From assembly GCA_964017185.1 (NCBI GenBank), contig OZ024879.1, positions 39,768,383 through 39,832,382 of the forward strand: DNA of 64,000 nt, written 5' to 3'. Below are positions 43,654-54,169 of this stretch, piece by piece. This DNA is from Rugalucina vietnamica (Eukaryota > Mollusca > Bivalvia > Lucinida > Lucinidae). The position numbers and the translations under genes were made by a program. The notes under the pieces are model-generated. The model was not told where the DNA came from and did not search any database. It was given only the letters and a program-made list of their open reading frames with translations. Every line of letters begins with the position of its first letter. Position 1 is the stretch's first letter.

Positions 43654-43931
43654 CATCAGGAAAACATGTCCGTGCAATGTAAACCCTCTTAAACCCCACT
43701 TTTATATAGAAAAACTGGGGTATGCAGGGGTATACCTAGTTTTCTTATTTTTGCTCCAAAACATAGGTTGTGGATACTCGTTAGAACCGCCTTGGAGAGG
43801 CGGTTCTAACGTGTACCCACAATCTATGTTTTGAGCAAAAATAAGATAAATATAAAAAATTTTCTACTGAAATTTTCAATTGTTACAACTTAAAAAATCT
43901 CCTTATATTGCATGGGCAAGTTTTCGTAATG
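43654..43931 (-). mobile_element. Family B fold-back element, copy 16
   Basis: Ends CATCAGGAAAACATGTCC and GGGCAAGTTTTCGTAATG. Palindrome apex 'ccgccttggagaggcgg' has one mismatch. Confidence 0.85.
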
Positions 43932-43934
43932 ATT

Positions 43935-44390
43935 CATCTCATGGTTCTGTCACACAAGGAGTCAATCATCGGCTTAAAAAAGACGTTTTGCTGTTTCCTG
44001 TTCGGTCAAGTATCGCCATCACTGGATAACGCGTATTTTATTCAAACGGCTCGGTTAAATCAACTACATTTTGACTATAACTTAAAAATAACATCATTTC
44101 CAAGCAACGAAAATAGTAAGTAAGAATGCCATACACAACATCAGTTACGAATCATAAGTTTAGGCTAGGCAAAACAAACGTATAGCATGTCCGACCAAAA
44201 CATCCTAGGCAGAAACTAAGTGTACTATAATACTGTACATCAACGAAAGCGGTGTTGCCACATCATTAGCACTCGCACGCAATCTTCGAAGGCTTGCCAA
44301 AGGGTAATTAAAAAAACAAGACAGTGTTCACGAAAGAGCAGAAAAAATGATAGGAGGCTCGTTAGGTAGAAGCTTCATATAGCCTGGCTT
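43935..44390. other. No recognisable gene
   Basis: Nothing recognised between family B copy 16 and the promoter-like region. Confidence 0.35.
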
Positions 44391-44435
44391 TGAAAACTGG
44401 CCCAAACAAATGTGTTTAGTACACTTCATTAATAT

Positions 44436-44559
44436 TCATTGGCTGAGGGTTGATTGTGATTAGTCAAGGGCAGGTCACGCGGAGGTTTCCCTTTGACGTC
44501 ACATCCGCCTAAAGTGCAGACGCACTTGTAGTCACATGCGTTTGTTTACTACAACAAAG
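44436..44559 (+). promoter_or_regulatory. Promoter-like region of the DUF3504 gene remnant
   Basis: An inverted CCAAT box (ATTGG, 44438-44442) and a full cAMP-response/ATF-type palindrome TGACGTCA (44494-44501) lie within 125 bp upstream of 'acaaagATGG' (44560), a fair Kozak context. No TATA box. Pure motif inference. Confidence 0.3.
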
Positions 44560-44601
44560 ATGGTGGAATCAGTTGCTGTGGAAGCAGAAGAATTTCAAGA
44601 A

Positions 44602-44880
44602 CATTACGAAAACATGCCCATGCAATATACAGAGAATTTTTGAGCTGTAAAAATTGAAAAATTTTTAGCTGAAAATTTTTGATATTTTTCTTATTTTTGC
44701 TCAAAACATAGATTGTGGGTACACGTTAGAACCGCCTCGGCGAGGCGGTTCTAACGAGTACCAACAATCTATGTTTTGAGCAAAAATAAGAAAAATATGT
44801 ATACCCCTGCATACCCCAGTTTTGCTCTATAAAAGTGGGGTTCAAGGGGGTATATATTACACGGACATGTTTTCATGATG
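44602..44880 (+). mobile_element. Family B fold-back element, copy 17 (in reading frame)
   Basis: Ends CATTACGAAAACATGCCC and GGACATGTTTTCATGATG. Removing 44602-44880 joins '...GAA TTT CAA GAA' to 'AAA CGA TTC CAA...' in frame, so the element inserted cleanly without visible loss or a long target duplication. Confidence 0.85.
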
Positions 44881-45124
44881 AAACGATTCCAAATCCCCAC
44901 AGAGGATGACTTACAGACATTGTTGGGAGAAAAGGACTCAAAAACACTAAACGTACAATCGCTGGCGCAGTGAAATGTTTCAGAGATTTTCTAAAGGAGG
45001 CCGGAAAGTCAGAGAATTTCGAATCATTCTAAAAGGAGGAATTAAATGAATGTTTAGATATTTCTATGCAGCTGCTAGAAAATCAAATCGGGAGGTCGGC
45101 AGTACAAAGTTATAGATATGGGTT

Positions 45125-45410
45125 TAGTATGATCGTTCCAAGTCGATACTTCTGTGGTGGTTCATTTTGTTTTATGTCTTGGTGTTTAAAATATTTTGTG
45201 ATGTTGGCGCTTTATGTATGTTTTCATATTTTTAGTTAAGGTAACTGAGTGGCCACCTATTGGTAAAATAGCTGCTCATTCAGCTTACGAAATATTTTAC
45301 GGTATAAGTACCTGATTGTTAGTTTGGTTTTTTCCCACCTCGGTTTTTGGAGTGGGAATCTTTTTTTCTGATTGCGCCTTTTCCTGATCTTTGCCTACTT
45401 GTACCTTTTT
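45125..45410 (+). repeat. Dispersed repeat F, copy 5 (in pseudogene)
   Basis: 'tatgatcgttccaagtcgatacttctgtgg ... ggtaactgagtggccacctattgg ... gattgcgccttttcctgatctttgcctacttg'. Separates two coding pieces of the DUF3504 remnant. Confidence 0.65.
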
Positions 45411-46139
45411 AGAAAGCACATCCTTGAGAAAATGAAACTGGATGTTTTCAACAGCTCCCTCACCAGCAGCGACATTTACAAAGCTGTACTGGTAATTATT
45501 TTAAACACTTTGATCCTCACCCAGTTTCCCATGCTAGAAATACCAGTGTATACCAATAGTGACTATTTCTATATTAGCTGAACGGATCATTAATGTCAGT
45601 TATTTGTAAATTAATGGGCATTTATTTCGGTTAAATTTCCTCCTGTTAAAGAAGGCCAGTAGCGACAGTATAGATCGTATGTATATAGTTTGTGGCTGAC
45701 AAGGCATACTTGACGATTCTAGATTTTCTAACCAAACCTTTAATAAAATGCTTGGAAGTAGTAGTAATGTATTTTGCTTGATTTTCAGGTCAATCTTAAG
45801 CGTGAAGGCCTAGCGTCGGTTGACCACTACCCGCCCATTGCGGATGCAGACGTTGAAAAACTGTATACACAGAAAGCCTTGTATTCTCAACAGAGAAAGC
45901 CTTGTATTCTCAAAAGTGACCCCGACCGGCCTCCAACAGAAGGTGTTCTTTGAAATAATGCTGTAATTATGTAAGATTCAGTTTTGATTTAAAAAATGGA
46001 TTTTACTTAGTGGCTTATTGATAAACTAAGAACCATAACTGCAGTTTGTCATTTTACTTCAAATTACAGAGACATTGGTGCACCACAAACAAAACCGTCA
46101 AAACGTACCCTCCTAAACAGTATAAGACTTTACTTTACA

Positions 46140-46372
46140 CTGCTTGAGCCTTATGTACGTTTTCATATTTTTAGTTCAGTTCGAATGACTGAGTGACCGC
46201 CTATTGGGGAATAGCTGCTCACACGGCTTACGACATGTTTTCATGGTATACATGTAAGTACCTAAGTGTCATTTTAGTTTTTTTCCCACCTCTCGGTTTA
46301 TGGAGTGGGAATATCTTTCTGATTGCGCCATTTCCTGATCATTGCCTATTCGTACGTTTTCCGTCCAATCAC
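46140..46372 (+). repeat. Dispersed repeat F, copy 6 (in pseudogene)
   Basis: 'ttatgtacgttttcatatttttagt ... tgagtgaccgcctattgggg ... gattgcgccatttcctgatc'. Lies in an intron-equivalent position of the remnant. Confidence 0.65.
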
Positions 46373-46559
46373 TTGCAGGTCGAAGAGGTAGAGAAAATTC
46401 AAGTTGAGATCAATGACAAAATCGACCTTCCAAGTGAGCAGGGATGAATGACACTGGGTTGAAATTTATTCATCAAGCCATAGACGAAATGGACAAAAAC
46501 CACAGAGAATCAGCAAATTCCAGTGTGACAGAAGGCATCATATTATTTATTTTATGATT

Positions 46560-46935
46560 TTTGAGATATTAAAATGTATTTCAGAGGAGACAAAAATAAA
46601 AACAAATGTATCTACTACAATCAGTAATGCTTGAACATAATGGAAAGAAAACAAACCTGCTTATAGTGATGTTCAAGGGAGATGATGTATGATTTTCATT
46701 GTTGTACAGGCAAAGTATGTGATCCTGAATATTTCCCTGTTTTTCTGATAACCCGAAGTGTCCGGTGAAATCATCCGAGAAATATCTGTCGAAACTGCCA
46801 GAGACGCGTATGGAACTCTGGCTTAGTCCAGGGGAAAGTTTCATCGCCGATGACAAATATTGGTACACGGAGATACCGGTTGAAAAACAAAACACTTTCC
46901 ACATTCAGTCAACAATCTCTAAGCTTTAGGGGGGG
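46560..46935. other. No recognisable gene
   Basis: The 107-residue minus-strand ORF (46581-46904) has no motif; unsupported. Confidence 0.35.
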
Positions 46936-46939
46936 GGGG

Positions 46940-47435
46940 GCGGCAGGTACTTCATACTCCCGGTCCCGAAATGTATCCAGGCATGTGCACATACTGTTTT
47001 ACTCTGAAGAAAGCACATCTGATTATTTGTCCTGTGTTTATAAGAGCGTCTAATTTCGGGACACGGAGTATGAAGTACGAAGCCAAATAGCAAACATGTA
47101 TTTTGTATGGGCCAAAAATTTCGGGACAATCATAGCTATATAGGGCAGGTATCTTAGGGATTGTGTCATAAACGAAATGTAGATGGAAAAAGCTATAAAT
47201 AACAGAAATTTTTGCGTATTGTCATCATGTTTTAAGGCCTCACGATAGTCCTGAAGCTCTAACTATTCCTTTCCAAGGAAACGGCCGTCAATCATACGTA
47301 TGATAGACCACTATTGTAAGTTATGTTCTGTAAGTTGTCATAGCTGACAGTGATAAAAGCTGAGTTGAGATGTGACACTGTACCTTTCCATTGTGTAGAT
47401 ATTCGGGACCGGGAGTATGAAGTATAAGCCGGGGA
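46940..47435. repeat. TACTTCATACTCCCGGTCCC inverted repeats
   Basis: 'gtacttcatactcccggtcccgaaat' (46947-46970) is matched in reverse by 'aatttcgggacacggagtatgaagtac' (47053-47079), and again at 47401-47430. Probably a small fold-back element plus a partial third end. Confidence 0.5.
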
Positions 47436-47880
47436 GGCTTTCGAGGCGATATACTAAAAATTCAATCAGAGCAACTAGCATCACCATAATGGATAATGCT
47501 GGAGTTAATACAAGACATATCATGAAAGTTTCTAAATTCTATCGTACCCTTTTCGGATCATGTTAGCAATAACAAAAAAACGGGAAATATCTGGCCTATT
47601 CAGCTCAGCCACTGTTCAGTCTGACAGCCGATCAAAAGGCTTGTTTTGGGAAAGAAAATCAGGAAATGGGTAATATCCCTGACATACAGGAACGGGAAGA
47701 TATATTTTTGCTCAGCCGTTTGAAGTGGATCACCTGAAGAATAGCCAAAGGACCTAAGCATCACATCTGTTTAAAGCCAGTCAAATATGAATGTCTCTAT
47801 TCCACAGCAGACAATATTCCCTTTTCAACCAGTATTTCATGTCAACTGTGTCATTTATATTACTTTCCATAATAACTGAG

Positions 47881-48438
47881 CTCGGGTGGGGCGGCGGGGG
47901 AGGGGGGTGGTAACTACCTATATATGACGTAGTAGGGATGTGCCGCCCGAATAGCCCACTTTTTCAGCCTTGCCAATATATGAATAGGCTTCAATTTTCA
48001 AGTAAAAGTATACGAATGGCCCCATTTTTACACAACAGTATATGAATAGCCCTAGAGTTTCCGTGTGGTATGCCAATGGCCCATCTTTTCTGGCATCCCT
48101 GTATATGGTATTTTCAAAGATTTCCTGTCACAAGACTCAGTCACGAGATATACGCCCTCAGTATACGCCCTCAGAATCGAGCTCAGAATCTCTGCGTAGA
48201 TGATACGAAGCAGCAATTAGTGTATGAATGGCATGAATGGGTATAAAAATCAAAGGACAGTATATGAATTGGTATAAAAAATCAAAGGACAGTATATGAA
48301 TGGGTCAATATTTTGATCAATCAAGTATATGAATGGGTCTATTTTTTCAATGACCAGGTGTATGATTGGGGTAGGTTTCAGAAATTTGGGCCACACACCC
48401 GTATCACAATTACCCTTTAGTTACCCCCCTCCCCCGAG
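47881..48438. mobile_element. CTCGGG-ended element, 8-bp TSD (hAT-like)
   Basis: Left CTCGGGTGGGGC and right CCCCCTCCCCCGAG inverted ends, flanked by TAACTGAG (47873-47880, 48439-48446). Both halves carry iterated 'agtatatgaatgggt' words. An 8-bp duplication is typical of hAT (also P and Merlin). 558 bp, non-coding. Confidence 0.75.
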
Positions 48439-48449
48439 TAACTGAGTTT

Positions 48450-48880
48450 CTTATCAAGAAATGAAAGTTGTGACTAATCAATTAGTTGATTTTCTGCGAT
48501 CACCACTGATCACTGACAGAATACTGTACATATAATAAACTTTTCAACAAATAATGTGATTTTTCCACTTCGATTGAAGTTTGTCTCAGTCTCAGTAAAA
48601 AGTCTATTTTTGTTTGTTTTTTTAGCATTGTACCCTTTTTCACATTGTAAAATATTGTTTGTCGAAGACATCTCAGATCATTTTTGACCTGCATCTGGGT
48701 TTTTCCATTATGGAAGATGAAAAAGGCAACAAACTGCATCTCTTTAAAAAGTACTTTAAGATGATGTTTTTACTATACAAGCCATCATTGGTCCTTATTG
48801 TTATTCATTTTAATCGCTTTTTGTGTGACGAAAGCTTTTGCAAATAAAATCTGTGGATTTTGAAATTTTATGATCCATGC
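48450..48880. other. No clear gene
   Basis: Contains short ORFs on both strands (48500-48739, 48659-48847) with no motif. May be intronic to the candidate exon that follows. Confidence 0.3.
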
Positions 48881-48882
48881 AG

Positions 48883-48999
48883 GCCATCGTAGAAAAGATG
48901 CGTTTGGATTTTCTCCATTAAATATAGGCGTGTTCGGATCAAAGGCTCTGCTCAACAGAACGAGTCGTTTCGGTCCAGCGACTCTTAAGGACTCTCGCC
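48883..48999 (+). CDS. Candidate internal exon, unknown protein
   Basis: 117 bp bounded by 'gatccatgcag|' and '|gtaagtac' (consensus donor). Only the third frame is open throughout (HRRKDAFGFSPLNIGVFGSK ... FGPATLKDSR). The length is a multiple of three. The polypyrimidine tract is weak and no neighbouring exon was identified. Confidence 0.3.
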
Positions 49000-49004
49000 G
49001 TAAG

Positions 49005-49085
49005 TACATTTGAAAAGCATTTCCTCTCAGTCATGTCTGGAGTTGGCTCTGCAAGAGTCATACTGTCTGTCTGTCTGTCTGTCTA

Positions 49086-49117
<32 letters not shown>

Positions 49118-50090
49118 CTGCATCCTTTACCCTATTGCAGAACAGTTATTAATCTTCGACAATTATCTTTTTTAAAGATGGTTCTTGTTAAATGTTCATA
49201 CTAGAGTAGAGTATCAGGTAGGGTTTCTCAAGTTGTCTTTCTTACTTTCTGTGCTATTTTGGTGTACTGGTATACTGTTTCACTTTCATTGTGTAAAATA
49301 AATTTGTTCATAAAATTTAATATTTTTTTGTCTTCAAAACTTTATTAAAATGGAACAAATCTTTCCATTGAAGAGGATAATATTGGTGTTCGCTAATTTG
49401 TTTCAAAAGTGTTTCGGTATAATAAAACACTTGTTGCCCTTTAGTGAAGGTGACAATATTACCCTTACTGACTATATTACCTGTCGAGGGTGCACAAATC
49501 GTCATGTCAGCCTCACACAAGGGCAACAATTGTATATTGTTATATAACTATAACCCGGTAAACTCAAAATATAAAACATTTTCCTAATCGAGCGAGACTG
49601 AAATAGGGCATGGCCGAAAAGCGTTGTTGCATAATTATGCAAAACGCAAAAGAAGATTCGTTTAATATGATCCAAACTGTTTCCACATTTTATATAAGTC
49701 ACAAGATAGATTTGCTGTGAGTGGTCGCATTTAAGGCACCGTTACTCACAAACTTGCGGCGACAATTATTCCCTAATTGTCGAAAGATTATTTTGGTTTT
49801 GTTATATAGCCAATTATAGTACATAGGCGCCTTATGCGAGGCTTTCTTTTCCTACACCCCCGTAGAACTACTCGAAATAAACATAGTAATCAAAAGCAAT
49901 TGCCCCTAAAGCATTCACTTTCGCATGCTCATTAAAATGGTGACATTTGCTTGTTTCAGGACTGAGGTTTCCAGAAAGAGTGATTCTCAAACACATACGT
50001 CAGAATGCATCATACTCCTACAAAACGGCCGTTTAATTAAGCTACGATCAGGAACATGTGCAGTCAGAACCAAAGTTCCACACTAACATT
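49005..50090. other. No gene; (GTCT)n microsatellite
   Basis: (CTGT)n at 49062-49112. Small ORFs 49317-49702 are unsupported. No transposon recognised. Confidence 0.4.
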
Positions 50091-50091
50091 C

Positions 50092-50370
50092 CATTACGAA
50101 AACTTGCCCAATGCAATAAACAAAGATTTTTGAGCTTTGAAAATAGATAATGTCCAGCTGAAAAATGTTGATATTTTTCTTATTGTGGCTCAAAACATAG
50201 ATAGTGGGCACACGTTAGAACCGCCTCGACGAGGCGGTTCTAACGAGTACCCTCAATCTATGTTTATTAGCATCAATAATAAAAGTAGGTAAACCCTTAC
50301 ATTACCCAGTTTTGCTATATAAAAGTGGGGTTCAAGGGGGTATACATTACACGGACATGTTTTCGTGATG
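50092..50370 (+). mobile_element. Family B fold-back element, copy 18
   Basis: Ends CATTACGAAAACTTGCCC and GGACATGTTTTCGTGATG. Palindrome CCGCCTCGACGAGGCGG at the centre. Confidence 0.85.
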
Positions 50371-50430
50371 TCCAGGAGAGAAACAACCATAATGACGTAA
50401 GATGCTGATACATATACAACAACAAAACAA

Positions 50431-50502
50431 GCCGCGATAGTCTAATGGGCAGCTTGGTCGTTTTCCAACCTGGAGGTGTGGGTTCGATACTCGGCCGGTA
50501 CA
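50431..50502 (+). mobile_element. tRNA-like SINE head
   Basis: A box 'gatagtctaatgggcag' and B box 'gtgggttcgatactc', 72 bp. The acceptor strands (gccgcga / cggccgg) do not pair, so this is a SINE promoter region rather than a tRNA gene. Confidence 0.5.
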
Positions 50503-50679
50503 TGACATTGTAAGGATTCCTTCTTACCGTTTCGCTGTTGTTGTCGCAGGATAAACGCGATTGTGAAGATACCATTTCTATTGACCATAAAGCGGCAAAA
50601 AAACTGTTAGCCAGTCATTCTCCGATTTTTTATGTTTTGGTTCAAGCAAAATCTTGACTTTTACCTCACTTCAATACAC

Positions 50680-51050
50680 CACAACAGAAGCATTGCCTTG
50701 GAACGATCAGTAATATAAAATCGATAAGGGGAGGGAGGCTTAAACCGGTTTTACTCGGCCCAAACCTCACCTCAATCCCACACAGTGGCTCACAACATTT
50801 AGTCAGCCGTTCGACCCTTGAGTTGAAACTCCGACTAGTTAATGAATCATCAAGGACAAACAAAAAATCATGATAACCACCATGATGAATCAAAACCGAG
50901 GACTTACAAATTCAGTAAGCTGTCCGACGATGGAGATCGATGTGCGCCGTATGGGGCTCGAACCCAAAAACAGACTCAGTGGTGAAATGATCGAATGATT
51001 CAGCGTGTTAATGAATTCAACGCTCCTAACCACTCGGCAAAGGGGTCGCC
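50680..51050 (-). mobile_element. SINE-like head joined to an F-like segment
   Basis: Minus-strand A box GCCGAGTGGTTAGGAGCG (51026-51043 region) and B box GGGTTCGAGCC (50955-50965) lie ~65 bp apart. 50680-50790 resembles repeat F ('ccacaacagaagcattgcc', 'gaacgatcagtaatataaaat'). The association suggests F may be the body of a SINE-type element. Confidence 0.45.
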
Positions 51051-51059
51051 TTCTACCGG

Positions 51060-51980
51060 TTGTGAGCAAGACACATCATTTCCCTATAGTAATAGTAAAG
51101 TACACAAGAAAGAAATATTATAATAAAACCCATTGGTCAGAAAGCATCAGGCTCAAAACGTGCAAAAATAAATCTAGTAAAAGTAATGTGTCTATTATAT
51201 GGAACACTCTTGGGAGTATAGCTTGGAATATTGCATGCCAACATTTATTAGTGTCTACATAAAACATTATAATAACGAGATATAATGTCTAAAATACTTC
51301 CACCTTACAAAATTATCATTTCCATTGAAATTATGACAGATATAATGCAGTTAGTTATACAATATTGTGACAGGTATATGATGATATCTTATTCATTGCA
51401 CGTGATGTAACTTGAAAACAAAATCTGGCTTTGTAATCCCTATGTAAACATAGCTTTGTCCAAAAGTCACGCGGTGAGTATTGAATGTCATAAGCAATAC
51501 TAAACTGCAAGTGACGCAAATAACCAACATTTCAAAAAGCGGGTCCCTCAAAATACTTTTTATTCTCGTTTTTGCATATAACATTATTTTAACCGACGTA
51601 TGATTTATCATCATCACTTTATTAAGTACAAAACGCCCTGGTATCATTCTTCTTACTCTCATATTGTAAATTTTGATAGTCATTTGTGTTTCCCTATCCG
51701 TTGATTGCTTTTAGTTTAATGGGAGAATTTTATTTTCCAATAAAACCACATCCGTCTGACATCAGAAACATTTTATTGGATTTTAAGCGTAAACCCTGAT
51801 GGTCTTTGTTTCTTCAAAATAAGTTCAAACACTGAAATCAAGGCCGTCACGGTACTGTGTCTTACAACGGTTATAGATTGGCAATTAAAAACCTCCGAGC
51901 AATACAAAAAATAAAACATAAATAAAAGTTAACAATGCTCATGAACTTGTGCAATCTGCAATCGGCACCAAAGTCCCAAC
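51060..51980. other. No recognisable gene
   Basis: AT-rich; ORFs 51005-51262 and 51393-51683 unsupported. Confidence 0.4.
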
Positions 51981-52652
51981 CTAATAGCTCTGTCACACAT
52001 TCACGTATCAGCGGCGTATCGCTCACGTACCTATGAAAATTTCGATACGCCGAGGTCTGAGCCGTATTTTGCTCGAGCGACGTATGTACCACGTACGTGT
52101 GGGTTACCGGACGTTTCGCGCAAAAACCAGTTCCTCCCTGGGACGATTCGACCGGGACGATTCGCGCAAAAAATCGAACGGGACGGTTCGCGCAAAAAAA
52201 CTGGGACGATTCGCTCAAAATCAAATTTAGAGGTCGATTCACCCATTTTTATTAATATATTTATATAATAAGTATTTTGCTATGCAAATGAACATGATTC
52301 CAGTCTCTCTCTTAGCTTGTGAATGTGGGAAGCGATTCATCACCGTGCCACATTTTTGTTGAACATTACACCATATAGACTCACGCCAAGAGTTTGCAAA
52401 AGTGGGCGGGATTTTCCCTATACTTCATGTTGTAATTTTACTAGATGCTAGTAACTGATAAGCCGTGAGTCCTATAGGTATTACCGTAATTATATAAATT
52501 TGTTATGAAAGGTGCGTGAGCAAAAATCATGCATGCACACATTACAACCTGCAAAATGATAGGTCATTTTAATAGTTGCTGTCGCATTGTTGGAGTTAAG
52601 TTTTTAAGTTTTATCTTTTAGTATATGTTTTAATTTTTATCATATTGTCGGC

Positions 52653-52738
52653 ATGTCGACAGTAGTGTGTTCAGAAAGATGCAAAAGACCACAGCAGGTC
52701 CGAAGTTGTGATTCGTGTGGGAGATGGCAACACCGTGG
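52653..52738 (+). CDS. Candidate exon, Cys-rich zinc-finger-like N-terminus
   Basis: An open frame MSTVVCSERCKRPQQVRSCD... of 28-29 residues with C6, C10, C19, C22 and H27 (C-x3-C-x8-C-x2-C-x4-H), followed by a donor GG|gtatat. 'CDSCGRWQH' resembles the N-terminal treble-clef-like motif of some FLYWCH/MULE-type transposon proteins in invertebrates; this is a loose match. A second C-x2-C piece (CDLCNTDAENETYIS) is at 53200-53280. Probably remnants of the element's own gene. Confidence 0.3.
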
Positions 52739-53111
52739 GTATATTCAATTTCAATTTTCGACTTAAGAGGGGTCGAACCCGCTGGGTAGCCATGTTGTGT
52801 CTTTGAGCAAGCAAATTACATTTAAAATGTTGACTGGGATGTTACACAAACAAATTAGTCGACGTTAGTAGTGAGTGCTTTAATTTGACGTTTAATGTCA
52901 TAATGTGAGCTTTTATTGGCATCATTAAAAATAAACATTTCAGATGTTTGATGTTCTCTTCGTTAAGTTAGGTTGTTTTGCTCATTATCGTGATATGCGT
53001 TAACATCTAATTTTGTTTACTCGTTTGATCAGAAAACAACTTTTGTGGCCAATTCAAAATTAACGACGTTATAATTACTGCAATTGTTGTAATCATAGTA
53101 CACACATTTTA

Positions 53112-53152
53112 ACAAATATTTATTTATTTATTTATTTATTTATTTATTAATC
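53112..53152. repeat. (TTTA)n microsatellite
   Basis: About eight units of TATT/TTTA. Confidence 0.8.
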
Positions 53153-54169
53153 CAGGAATCACAAACTACAGATACATGTATATAAAAAAGACAGTTTGTG
53201 TGTGATTTATGCAATACGGATGCCGAGAATGAAACATACATTAGTGCTGTCCCACAGACAGTGCATGTGTGTTTCATTTTTATTTCTATTAAAATTATTT
53301 GTAAGTTTCATATTTTTACCTATCTTCAATTTCGAAACATCAGAGCCACGACTTGTTATTTTATACACGGGTACTATAATTTATGTATTATATGTACATA
53401 CATGTTCATTGTTTAATGGCTAGCCTTGATAAATTCTTGACCCCCCCCCCCCACTCCTGTGTAATATTATTTAAATATATAATAAAAGATAAATCTTTTA
53501 ATAATATGCCTTTTTTGGTCCTTCCTTTTAAGAAAACGTTGAAATTATAACTGAAAAATACATTTGCGCGAACAGTCCCGTGGGTGAATCGTCCCCTTAA
53601 TTTTGGAAAAAAGAAGAACAAAACATATTGCTCAGAAAAATCAAAGATAAAAAATACATTTCCAATAAGTCCATAATTAGGTTTACATACACATTGCATT
53701 TAATTGATAACTTTTGATAAATAAAACCTTGAAATCAATTTTTGAAAAAATGCGCGAACCGTCCCGGGAGAAAACGTCCCGTTCGAAAAATAATTTTTGC
53801 GCGAACCGTCCCGGGAGGAACTGGTTTTTGCGCGAAACGTCCCGGAGCCGTACGTGTGACGTTCCTGCTACGTTCCCGTGGCGTATCCGTGACGTATCTG
53901 CATTCGTATTGAATTTCACTTTCGTATGTACGGCGTATCAAGGCGTATGTGCTACGTACGTGTGACATATGTATGGCGTATGAAGTGTACGCATGACGTA
54001 TCTCCGGCGTATGTACTACGTTCCATTCTTATCTGCGGCGTATCTGTTCTGTACCAATTGCTTTTTAATACCTTTGAGAACAAACGGCTGTGTTCACTTT
54101 GTTCATGCAATTCGCACATTACAGTTTTATTTTATACTTAGCAGTGAAATTAATGTATATCAAAAATGG

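Larger units (their letters stand above)
44560..46555 (+). pseudogene. Crypton-derived DUF3504 gene, broken copy
   Basis: Pieces in order match the tyrosine-recombinase-derived DUF3504 domain of QRICH1/ZMYM/KIAA1958-type proteins. They are: 44560-44601 (MVESVAVEAEEFQE); 44881-45120 (KRFQIPTEDDLQTLLGEKDS, then FRDFLKEAG, then FYAAARKSN in shifted frames); 45411-45491 (LDVFNSSLTSSDIYKAVL); after a GT..AG intron, 45789-45951 (NLKREGLASVDHYPPIADAD, VEKLY); and 46380-46555 (RRGREN, NDTG, MDKNHRES). Two frameshifts and a nonsense codon lie in the second piece, and a 20-bp tandem duplication at ~45878-45919. Family B copy 17 and two F repeats are inserted. The family match is from memory of conserved motifs. 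Confidence 0.55.
52106..53852. repeat. Inner inverted repeats, GGGACGNTTCGCGCAAAA
   Basis: The left cluster 'ggacgtttcgcgcaaaaacc', 'agttcctccctgggacg' is matched in reverse by the right cluster (53790-53851) over ~45 bp. Additional single copies lie at 52150-52215 and 53563-53600. Confidence 0.65.

Noticed and set aside
27562-46447. Recurrent peptide 'WSGSLFLIAPFPDLCLLV' in several ORFs as a conserved membrane protein
   Set aside because: It appears only where dispersed repeat F occurs, on whichever strand F lies, with no start codon or frame shared beyond the repeat.
50431-50502. tRNA gene
   Set aside because: A and B boxes are present but the acceptor and anticodon stems do not pair; it is a SINE head. 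The same applies to 22775-22992, 39770-39842 and 50950-51050.
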